Source: CAYRUP01 sp964489265 (GTDB taxonomy: Bacteria > Pseudomonadota > Gammaproteobacteria > DSM-16500). Taken from it: a DNA stretch of 41,611 nt. Below, piece by piece: positions 16,440 to 23,874 of the stretch (within the stretch, counting starts at the first letter, position 1; every line of letters begins with the position of its first letter). The position numbers and the translations under genes were made by a program. The notes under the pieces are model-generated. The model was not told the DNA's origin. It saw nothing but the letters and a program-made list of their open reading frames with translations, and ran no database searches. The stretch covers positions 1 through 41,611 of the forward strand of contig CAZAXX010000010.1 in assembly GCA_964489265.1 (NCBI GenBank), given 5' to 3'.

Positions 16440-19400
16440 CTATTCTATAAGTTTATTCAAAATCCTATCAATTAATTCAAGTCGATCATTTCTTTCGTGC
16501 GCATCTAAATTAAATCGCAATCGTGTTGGCCCATCTAAACGAAAATACGCCGATTGTTTTTGGATAAGCCGAATGATTTTGATTGGTTCGATATTAGGTT
16601 TTTCAGTAAATTCAATTTTGCCGCCTTTGCTATTGGCTTCAATTTTGAGTATCCCTAATTTTTCTGCTTTTTGTTTTAATTCACTGACAGCAAAAAGATT
16701 TTTTAGCGGCGGAGGTAATAAACCAAACCGATCAATCATTTCAACTTGAATGTCATCTAATTCTGTTTGTGTCTTGGTGCTGGCAATACGTTTATAGCAT
16801 TGCAAACGAAGATGCACATCCGCTAAATAATTTTCTGGGATCAACGCAGGAATTTGTAAATCAATTTCCGTGCCGCGTGCGACAATATTTTCTAATTCAG
16901 GTTCTTTACCCGCTTTCAGTGCATCGACTGCACGTGATAATAAATCCATATAAAGTGTAAAGCCAACCGCTTGCATATTGCCACTTTGTCCTTCACCCAA
17001 TAATTCGCCCGCACCGCGAATTTCCATATCATGCGTAGCAAGGGTGAAGCCAACACCTAAATCTTCGAGTGATGCAATTGCATCTAGACGTTTCGTTGCA
17101 TCGGCTGTGATGGTTTTAAACGATGGCACAAGCAAATATGCATACGCTTGATGATGTGAGCGACCGACGCGTCCACGTAATTGATGGAGTTGCGCAAGAC
17201 CAAATTTATCCGCGCGATTAATGACAATCGTATTCGCAGAAGGCACGTCAATGCCGCTTTCAATAATCGTGCTCGCAACTAACACATTAAAGCGACGATG
17301 ATAAAAATCCGACATGACATTTTCCAGTTCACGTTCACGCATTTGTCCGTGCGCAACACCAACGCGAATTTCCGGAATTAATTTTGTTAATTTTTCTGCG
17401 GTTTTCTCAATTGTCGCAACATCATTATGTAAAAAATAAACTTGACCGCCGCGCATAATTTCACGCGAAATGGCTTCTTGCACGATAGCATCCTGGTATT
17501 CTTGTACGAATGTTTTGACCGATAATCGTCGTGCGGGTGGCGTTGCAATAATCGAAAGATCTCTGATACCAGAAAATGCCATGTTGAGTGTGCGCGGAAT
17601 CGGCGTGGCAGTTAATGTTAAAATATCCGCATTCAGTCGCAGCGATTTTAGCCGTTCTTTCTGTCGCACACCAAACCGATGTTCTTCGTCAATCACCAAA
17701 AGACCCAGGGATTTAAATTTAATATTTTCTTGCAATAATTTATGTGTGCCGATGATGATATCAATTTTGCCATTCTCCAATTTTTCTGCCGCCGCGTTTT
17801 GTTCTTTGGTAGAGCGGAAGCGCGACATCACATCAATTCGAATTGGCCAATCAGCAAAGCGATCTAAAAAATTTTGATAATGTTGTTGCGCAAGCAACGT
17901 GGTTGGCACTAAAACTGCAACTTGACGGCCATTTTGTACTGCAATAAATGCAGCACGCATTGCAACTTCCGTTTTGCCAAAACCAACATCACCACAAACC
18001 AGGCGATCCATCGGTTTTTCTGCATGCATATCTTTAATAACATTTTCAATCGCTTGTTGCTGATCAGGTGTTTCTTCAAAAGGAAATGCGGAAGCAAATG
18101 TTGCATATTGACCATCCAGCTCAACACAAGCAAAGCCAGCTGCGGCTTCGCGTTTTGCATAAATTTCTAATAATTCTGCTGCCACATCGCGCACTTGTTC
18201 CGCTGCTTTACGTTTCGCGCGCTGCCATTGTTCGGTGCCTAATTTATTGAGTGGTGCATGTTCTGGATCTGTGCCGCTATAACGACTGATTAAATGCAGG
18301 GATGCAACCGGTACATACAATTTGTCACTGCCAGAATATTCGATACATAAAAATTCAGTGAGTTGTTCGCCTACGTTCAATGTTTGTAAACCGAGAAAAC
18401 GTCCTACACCATGATCAATATGCACAATTGGCGCGCCAATTTTAAGTTCAGTCAAATCTTTGATGATGGCATCTACATCTTGTCTGGATTCTTTGCGACG
18501 TCGCCGTTGCATGATGCGCGAGCCAAACAATTGCGTTTCAGCGATTAAATTGATTTCTGGTTCAAGCAGATGCATGCCTTGATCTAACGGTGCGACCGTG
18601 ATGCCAATCGGTGCATCGTTGGACATAAATTCTTGCCATGTCGCAAAATATTTAGGATGTAATTTTATCGTGTTAAATAATTGCAATAACACTTCACGGC
18701 GGCCCGTTGTTTCCGCACAAAATAAAACGCGCCCTGATTCTTTGCTAAGAAATTTTTCGAGTTCTTGTAAAGGCTTCGTGGCTTTGTGATCAACCGTGAA
18801 ATTTTGTGGTGGCTCAGTCTTAAAATTATAATCATTTGTTTCATCCGTTCCCGACTGAGCCTGGATGCGCACATTCAAATAATTTTGCACTTGATAAAAA
18901 ATTTCTTGGGTCGGAATAAATAATTGCTGTGGTGTCACTAATGGCCGAGTAATGTCATTTGCACGTTGAGTATAACGCGCATTAATTTCCTGCCAGAATT
19001 CTTCTGCTTTTTTATGTGCATCGCCTATCGTAATAATTAAAGTATCTTTTGGTAAATAATCAAATAATGTCGCAGTTTTTTCAAAAAATAACGGCAAGTA
19101 ATATTCAATGCCAGGCGGACAAATGCCATCACTCACATCTTGATAGATGGAGGCATTCAGCGGATTACCAGCAAATTGACTGCGCCATTGTTGACGAAAA
19201 TATTCTATTGCATCATCCGTTAAAGGAAATTCTTTTGCTGGTAACAATTCAATTTTTGCGATTTTTTCCAGGGAACGTTGTGTTTCTGGTGAAAATGTTC
19301 GAATCGAATCAATTTCATCATCAAATAAATCAATTCGAAATGGATGCTGACTGCCCATGGGAAATAAATCAATAATTGAGCCACGCACTGCAAATTCGCC

Positions 19401-19889
19401 ATGTTCTCTGACTTGGTTTACACAGCGATAACCTGCTTTTTCCAGGCGTAAACGCGTTGCTTCAATGTTTAAGTGATCTTTTTCGCTCAGTAAAAAAGTG
19501 TTTCCTTGTAAATAATCGGGTGGGCAAAGTCGTTGCATCAAGGTTGTAATCGGTGTAATGATGGCAGCTTGTTTGGTTGTAGATAACTTATAAAGAGTGG
19601 CTAAACGCCCTGAAATAATGTCTTGATGCGGTGAAAAATAATCATAAGGCAAGGTTTCCCAGTCGGGAAATTGCAGAATAGGCAGCGCATGTTGTTGAAA
19701 AAATTGTAATTCATATTCCAGTCGATTGGCTGTCAGGGTGTCAGGAACGATTATCACAACCGTTTTTTGGTGTTCTTGAATCGCCGCGCTTAACGCTAAG
19801 CCGAGGCTAGCACCTTGCAGATTCTTCCAGGTCATGCGCTGACCTTTCGTGTGCGGCAGAGGCGGTTGTAATGGATTGGCGATTGGCAT
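16440..19889 (-). CDS. mfd: Transcription-repair coupling factor
   Basis: Mfd removes RNA polymerase stalled at DNA lesions and recruits UvrA. The 1149-aa length matches E. coli Mfd (1148). The N-terminal UvrB-homology region has DWETLPYDYFSPHQDIIS. The polymerase-interacting domain begins at IVHIDHGVGRFLGL and includes KLYVPVASLHLISRYSG. The translocase motor has Walker A GDVGFGKTE, the DEEH box in VIDEEHRFG, motif III TLTATPIPRT, and motif VI QLRGRVGRS. The C-terminal domain ends in RFGLLPPP and RLDGPTRLRF. Everything is intact. It is divergent from maeA across 127 bp. UvrB, which acts in the same repair pathway, is elsewhere in this window (37258). Confidence 0.97.
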   Translation of the reverse strand: MPIANPLQPPLPHTKGQRMTWKNLQGASLGLALSAAIQEHQKTVVIIVPDTLTANRLEYELQFFQQHALPILQFPDWETLPYDYFSPHQDIISGRLATLYKLSTTKQAAIITPITTLMQRLCPPDYLQGNTFLLSEKDHLNIEATRLRLEKAGYRCVNQVREHGEFAVRGSIIDLFPMGSQHPFRIDLFDDEIDSIRTFSPETQRSLEKIAKIELLPAKEFPLTDDAIEYFRQQWRSQFAGNPLNASIYQDVSDGICPPGIEYYLPLFFEKTATLFDYLPKDTLIITIGDAHKKAEEFWQEINARYTQRANDITRPLVTPQQLFIPTQEIFYQVQNYLNVRIQAQSGTDETNDYNFKTEPPQNFTVDHKATKPLQELEKFLSKESGRVLFCAETTGRREVLLQLFNTIKLHPKYFATWQEFMSNDAPIGITVAPLDQGMHLLEPEINLIAETQLFGSRIMQRRRRKESRQDVDAIIKDLTELKIGAPIVHIDHGVGRFLGLQTLNVGEQLTEFLCIEYSGSDKLYVPVASLHLISRYSGTDPEHAPLNKLGTEQWQRAKRKAAEQVRDVAAELLEIYAKREAAAGFACVELDGQYATFASAFPFEETPDQQQAIENVIKDMHAEKPMDRLVCGDVGFGKTEVAMRAAFIAVQNGRQVAVLVPTTLLAQQHYQNFLDRFADWPIRIDVMSRFRSTKEQNAAAEKLENGKIDIIIGTHKLLQENIKFKSLGLLVIDEEHRFGVRQKERLKSLRLNADILTLTATPIPRTLNMAFSGIRDLSIIATPPARRLSVKTFVQEYQDAIVQEAISREIMRGGQVYFLHNDVATIEKTAEKLTKLIPEIRVGVAHGQMRERELENVMSDFYHRRFNVLVASTIIESGIDVPSANTIVINRADKFGLAQLHQLRGRVGRSHHQAYAYLLVPSFKTITADATKRLDAIASLEDLGVGFTLATHDMEIRGAGELLGEGQSGNMQAVGFTLYMDLLSRAVDALKAGKEPELENIVARGTEIDLQIPALIPENYLADVHLRLQCYKRIASTKTQTELDDIQVEMIDRFGLLPPPLKNLFAVSELKQKAEKLGILKIEANSKGGKIEFTEKPNIEPIKIIRLIQKQSAYFRLDGPTRLRFNLDAHERNDRLELIDRILNKLIE

Positions 19890-19963
19890 ACTGTTTCAGC
19901 TAGATCTCTGATGAAAAAGACAGGTATTCTAACAGGTGAGGGGAGAAAGTGAAGGGTGTGTTT

Positions 19964-20002
19964 ATATAATAAGAAAATCGGGGATATAATAAGAAAATCG
20001 GG
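19964..20002 (+). promoter_or_regulatory. 20-bp tandem duplication carrying two TATAAT boxes upstream of maeA
   Basis: The unit ATATAATAAGAAAATCGGGG occurs twice in tandem (the second copy complete except for its last base). Each carries a perfect TATAAT, at 19965-19970 and 19985-19990. They lie 27-52 nt before the maeA start, so both are in position to be -10 boxes, although no strong -35 is seen for either. Confidence 0.5.
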
Positions 20003-20016
20003 TTGGAGACGTTGCG

Positions 20017-21723
20017 ATGGATTATGAGTTTTCCAGAAATACGCGTGGAGAGCCGTATCTTAAAGTAAGGCTTACAGACTATGCATTGATGTTGAATCCC
20101 TTATTGAATAAAGGGATGGCATTTACGGCAGAAGAGCGCGAAGAATTTAATTTATGGGGCGTACTGCCGCCCAGTCAGGTTGATCTTTCGGTTCAGCGCA
20201 AACGTTCTTACGAAACTTATAAAAGCAAACCATCTGATGTTGAAAAATATATTTATCTGCGTGATTTGCAAGATTCCAATGAAACGTTATTTTATAGTTT
20301 GTTGTGCGAACACATCGAAGAATTGATGCCGATTGTTTACACGCCGGTGGTTGGTTTGGGTTGTCAGCGTTACAGTCATATTTATCGGCGTCCACGCGGG
20401 ATTTTTATTTCGTATCCGAATCGACATCACATCGATAATATTTTAGCGAATCCACGTTTTAATCAAGTCAAAGTAATTGTTGTTTCTGATGGCGAGCGAA
20501 TTTTAGGTCTCGGTGATCAAGGCGCCGGCGGCATGGGAATTCCAATTGGAAAACTCGCACTCTACACTGGATGCGCTGGAATTTATCCGGGATTTACACT
20601 ACCTATTTTGCTGGATAGTGGAACCAATAATCCTGATTTACAAAAAGATCCACTTTATATTGGCTGGCAGCATGAGCGTATTCGCGGTAAAGAATATGAT
20701 GAATTTATCGAGTTATTTATTACTGCAGTCAAAAAGCGTTTTCCTCGAGTGTTATTGCAATGGGAAGACTTCGCTCAGCTCAATGCCAATCCATTGTTGG
20801 ATCGTTATCGCGATCAACTTTGCACGTTTAATGATGATATTCAAGGAACGGCTGCTGTTGCTGCGGGTGCTTTAATTGCTGCGGTGAATGTGACAGGCGG
20901 GCGTTTGCGTGATCAACGCATTGCAGTATTGGGAGGCGGTTCCGCAGGTTGTGGTATTAGCAATTTAATTAAAAAAGCAATGATCGAAGATGGCTTAAGT
21001 GAAGCGGAAGCACGCAAGCGTTTTTATCTGGTTGATCGTGACGGATTGCTGCTGGATGATAATAAAAATTTATTACCTTTCCAAAAACCATTTGCTCAGG
21101 CAAAAGCTGCGCTAGCAAATTGGAAATTGGCGAATCAAAATTTTATTTCGCTAAAAGATGTCGTGCAAAATGTGCATCCCACTTTATTAATTGGTGTGTC
21201 AGGACAAGGTGGTGTATTTACCGAAAGTATCATTCGTGAAATGGCAACACATGTTGAGCGTCCGATTATTTTTCCATTATCCAATCCCACGTCACGCAGT
21301 GAAGCGTTGCCAGAGGATTTGATGCGTTGGACCAATGAAAAAGCGGTGATTGGAACGGGCAGTCCATTTGCGCCTATTCAAAAAACTGGAAAAACCTGGC
21401 GTGTTGATCAAACCAATAATTGTTATATTTTTCCAGGATTGGGTTTAGGGTTAATTGCAGTCAAAGCAAAAACTGTGAGTGATACGATGTTTATGGTCGC
21501 AGCGAAGGCGTTAGCAGAATGTTCTCCAGCGCGCTTGGATGTGAATGCTAATCTATTGCCGCCGCTTCGCACGATTCGCGACGTTTCATTGCATGTGGCG
21601 ACGGCTGTAGCAAAAGAAGCGATTGACTCTGGCGTGGCTGATTTTATTCCGCCAGTGGCTGTGGAAGAGTATTTGCAAAATTATATGTGGAAACCTGAGT
21701 ATTTATCCTATAAAAAGTGGTAA
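20017..21723 (+). CDS. maeA: NAD-dependent malic enzyme
   Basis: It oxidatively decarboxylates malate to pyruvate, linking the TCA cycle to acetyl-CoA. At 568 aa it is the length of E. coli MaeA/SfcA (565). Visible signatures are YTPVVGLGCQRYSHIYRRPR (the malic-enzyme substrate segment with the catalytic Tyr), RILGLGDQGAGGMGI, the metal-binding FNDDIQGTAAV, and the dinucleotide fold VLGGGSAGCG. The start ATG has a GGAG Shine-Dalgarno (20004-20007). The stop codon overlaps the Shine-Dalgarno of the next gene. In intracellular Legionellales, which depend on amino-acid carbon, such an enzyme makes pyruvate from TCA intermediates; that is inference. Confidence 0.96.
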   Translation: MDYEFSRNTRGEPYLKVRLTDYALMLNPLLNKGMAFTAEEREEFNLWGVLPPSQVDLSVQRKRSYETYKSKPSDVEKYIYLRDLQDSNETLFYSLLCEHIEELMPIVYTPVVGLGCQRYSHIYRRPRGIFISYPNRHHIDNILANPRFNQVKVIVVSDGERILGLGDQGAGGMGIPIGKLALYTGCAGIYPGFTLPILLDSGTNNPDLQKDPLYIGWQHERIRGKEYDEFIELFITAVKKRFPRVLLQWEDFAQLNANPLLDRYRDQLCTFNDDIQGTAAVAAGALIAAVNVTGGRLRDQRIAVLGGGSAGCGISNLIKKAMIEDGLSEAEARKRFYLVDRDGLLLDDNKNLLPFQKPFAQAKAALANWKLANQNFISLKDVVQNVHPTLLIGVSGQGGVFTESIIREMATHVERPIIFPLSNPTSRSEALPEDLMRWTNEKAVIGTGSPFAPIQKTGKTWRVDQTNNCYIFPGLGLGLIAVKAKTVSDTMFMVAAKALAECSPARLDVNANLLPPLRTIRDVSLHVATAVAKEAIDSGVADFIPPVAVEEYLQNYMWKPEYLSYKKW

Positions 21724-21736
21724 GGAGGAAACTGTC

Positions 21737-22441
21737 ATGCGAAAAATAGTGAGTGTTTTAGCGGGTTTATTCTTGATGCTGCCAGCGTGGGCAGATGTTA
21801 ATTTGGAACCTTTATTAAATAAAGTCACGTTGCAATTATCTGCAGAACAATGGGTGACGACGAAAACGGCTTTAGTCACCGTTGGCATTAATGCGTCTGT
21901 CAGTGATAGCGATGTCGGTAAAATTCAAAGTACTATTTTGGACAAACTCAATCAATTGACTGGTAAAGCTGAGTGGCACATTATATCATTCGATCGATCG
22001 CAAGATCAGTCGGGGCTGGAAAAAGTACAAGTGTCAGCGCAAGCACGCTTGCCTGAATCAGCGCTATCAGGTATTCGTGATAAAGCGAAATCCATGAGTA
22101 AACCTGGCGAAACATTTACATTGGATAACGTGCAATTTACACCAAGTGATGATGAATTACGTACTGCAAATACCACGTTACGTGAGAATATTTATCAGCA
22201 GGCAAAGGTTGAATTGGATCAACTCAACAAACAATATCCAGATCAAAAGTTTTATTTGCACCAAATTAATTTTATGGGTGAATTAACACCTGGGCCCATG
22301 CCGCAAGTGATGGCGAAATTTAGCAATGGCATTGGAGCAGCAAGTAATAATTTATCAGTCGGTGATAAAATGAGAATAACCGCAACGATAGTGCTGGCAG
22401 CAGCACCGAGTGCGGATGTTGTGAAAGTAGTACATAACTAA
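21737..22441 (+). CDS. Exported periplasmic protein of unknown function, 234 aa
   Basis: The ATG at 21737 is chosen because it has a strong AAGGAGGAA ribosome-binding site overlapping the maeA stop and gives a clear signal peptide, MRKIVSVLAGLFLMLPAWA, cleaved before DVN. The mature protein has beta-strand patterns and the phrase VQVSAQARLPESALSGIRDK, reminiscent of SIMPL/DUF541 (YggE-like) periplasmic proteins, but the match is weak and not claimed. No lipobox or membrane helix follows the signal peptide. Tight coupling to maeA suggests one transcript. A short hairpin repeat follows the stop and may mark the transcript end. Confidence 0.75.
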   Translation: MRKIVSVLAGLFLMLPAWADVNLEPLLNKVTLQLSAEQWVTTKTALVTVGINASVSDSDVGKIQSTILDKLNQLTGKAEWHIISFDRSQDQSGLEKVQVSAQARLPESALSGIRDKAKSMSKPGETFTLDNVQFTPSDDELRTANTTLRENIYQQAKVELDQLNKQYPDQKFYLHQINFMGELTPGPMPQVMAKFSNGIGAASNNLSVGDKMRITATIVLAAAPSADVVKVVHN

Positions 22442-22447
22442 TATAAA

Positions 22448-22476
22448 TGTCATCCTGAGCGAGGCTCGGGATGACA
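22448..22476 (+). repeat. Mini palindrome of the GTCATCC repeat family
   Basis: It reads TGTCATCCTGAGCGAG followed by GCTCGGGATGACA. The arms pair over 12 bp (one T-G wobble) around a 3-nt loop, with no T-tract afterwards. It has the same ends as the 93-bp elements but lacks their core, and may act as an RNA-stabilising or weak terminating hairpin between the periplasmic-protein gene and the SMR pair. Confidence 0.75.
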
Positions 22477-22487
22477 GTGGAGATTTG

Positions 22488-22799
22488 ATGGCTATCGTTT
22501 ATTTAGTGTTAGCAATTTTGCTTGAAGTAGCTGGTACAACATCGATGAAATTAGCAAATGGGTTCACGAAACCGGTTCCTTCCATACTGCTGTTTGTTTT
22601 TTATTTATTATCTTTCATCTGTTTGACATTGTCTCTGAAACGTCTGGAAATTAGCGTGGCTTATGCAATTTGGGCTGGGCTTGGGACATCATTAATTGCC
22701 ATAATTGGCGTGTTTTATTTTCATGAACCCATGACACTCATCAAGCTAGGCGCATTAGGTTTGATTATTGTGGGCGTCATGGGTTTAAGATTAGGATAA
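22488..22799 (+). CDS. SMR-family multidrug/cation transporter subunit, with catalytic Glu
   Basis: Four transmembrane helices in 103 aa, typical of small multidrug resistance proteins (EmrE, SugE, YkkC/D). The essential membrane-embedded glutamate is present in helix 1 (LLEVAGTTSMKLANGF, Glu13), and the helix-3 motif VAYAIWAGLGT is intact. The ATG at 22488 is preferred, with GGAG at 22479-22482; an in-frame TTG one codon earlier is unlikely. The next SMR gene begins 6 nt after the stop, so the two proteins probably form a heterodimeric transporter in the inner membrane, exchanging protons for a cationic or guanidinium-type substrate. The substrate is not readable. Confidence 0.92.
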   Translation: MAIVYLVLAILLEVAGTTSMKLANGFTKPVPSILLFVFYLLSFICLTLSLKRLEISVAYAIWAGLGTSLIAIIGVFYFHEPMTLIKLGALGLIIVGVMGLRLG

Positions 22800-22805
22800 A
22801 AATAC

Positions 22806-23144
22806 ATGATCTTAAATGATAGTTGGTGGTACCTAATTGTTGCAATTCCATTTGGTGTGTTAGGCACAATTTCGATGAAATTGTCGCATGGCTTAAAAAA
22901 ATGGAAGCCATCGCTCTGTTTAGCCATATTTTACGGGATTTCATTTGTTGCTTTAACGTTGGCGATTCAGGGTATGGATGTTAGCATAGTCTATGCAATT
23001 TGGTCGGGCATCGGAACTATTTTAGTCGCAATGATTGGCGTCATGATTTTTGATGAGCGGATGTCACTGCGCAAAATAATTTCGATAATGTTAATTGTGG
23101 CAGGCGTTCTGGGAATTCATTTAGCTAATGCACTTTCTCAATAA
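22806..23144 (+). CDS. SMR-family partner subunit lacking the catalytic Glu
   Basis: 112 aa, four transmembrane helices, clearly homologous to its neighbour (GVLGTISMKLSHGL, VYAIWSGIGT). Aligning helix 1, LLEVAGTTSMKLANG in the partner corresponds to PFGVLGTISMKLSHG here, so the proton- and drug-binding glutamate is replaced by glycine. The aromatic and glycine residues of helix 3 are kept. Paired SMRs such as YkkCD, EbrAB and MdtIJ, as I recall them, keep the glutamate in both chains, so this subunit is probably the structural partner in an asymmetric dimer. The downstream GDPD gene overlaps its end by 17 bp. Confidence 0.9.
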   Translation: MILNDSWWYLIVAIPFGVLGTISMKLSHGLKKWKPSLCLAIFYGISFVALTLAIQGMDVSIVYAIWSGIGTILVAMIGVMIFDERMSLRKIISIMLIVAGVLGIHLANALSQ

Positions 23145-23871
23145 CTATCTTTCACCCATTATTGCGCATCGTGGTGCGAGTGCATTGGCACCTGAAAATA
23201 CGTTAGCTGCATTTCAGAAAGCAGCGAAAATTGGCGCGAAATGGATAGAATTTGATGTGATGCTTTCCGCGTGTGGCGAAGCAGTCGTGATTCATGATGA
23301 AACATTAGATCGCACGACGAATGGAAAAGGTGAAGTCAGTCAGTATTCGTATGCAGAATTACGCAAATTAGACGCGGGAAGTTGGTTTAGTCCTGCTTTT
23401 GCTAACGAAAGAATTCCAACATTGCTAGAAGTGTTGCAGTTAGTGCGTGAATGCAAACTCATGGCCAACATAGAAATTAAACCATCGTTAGGCAGGGAAG
23501 AACAGACGGTAAAAAAAGTATTGCAGTTGATTGAACAATATTGGCCAACTGATCGGGAGCCACCGTTGATTTCAAGTTTCTCTCAGCAGGTTAGGCTTCT
23601 CGTCAGAAAGTATTCTCCCACGAGTTCACTCGCTTATCTCATGAATGAATGGCAACCCGATTGGAAAAAATCCTATGATGAATTGCAATGCGCTTCCATT
23701 CATGTAAATCAGTTTATTTTAACTCAAGCAAGAATCGATGAGATCAAACACTCAGGTTATCCTTTGTTATCGTACACAGTAGATGATCCGAATCGTGCAA
23801 GTGAATTGTTTGCGGCGGGTGTTAATGCGTTATTTAGTAATTGCCCTAATGTGATGAAAGTTTTTCTCTAG
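23128..23871 (+). CDS. Glycerophosphodiester phosphodiesterase
   Basis: GDPD-family TIM barrel, 247 aa, the size of cytosolic UgpQ. It hydrolyses glycerophosphodiesters from phospholipid breakdown to glycerol-3-phosphate and an alcohol. Motifs: PIIAHRGASALAPENT (catalytic His with the ENT metal residues), IEFDVMLSACGEAVVIHDETLDRTT (Glu, Asp and second His), and IEIKP. No signal peptide, so it is cytoplasmic. The ATG overlaps the end of the SMR gene by 17 bp with no clear Shine-Dalgarno, suggesting translational coupling. The gene converges with the patatin lipase, leaving 3 bp between stops. Both act on phospholipid material. Confidence 0.93.
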   Translation: MHFLNNYLSPIIAHRGASALAPENTLAAFQKAAKIGAKWIEFDVMLSACGEAVVIHDETLDRTTNGKGEVSQYSYAELRKLDAGSWFSPAFANERIPTLLEVLQLVRECKLMANIEIKPSLGREEQTVKKVLQLIEQYWPTDREPPLISSFSQQVRLLVRKYSPTSSLAYLMNEWQPDWKKSYDELQCASIHVNQFILTQARIDEIKHSGYPLLSYTVDDPNRASELFAAGVNALFSNCPNVMKVFL

Positions 23872-23874
23872 AGT

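Noticed and set aside
21623..21736. Longer start for the periplasmic protein
   Set aside because: It would overlap maeA and hide the signal peptide; the ATG at 21737 has a strong ribosome-binding site.
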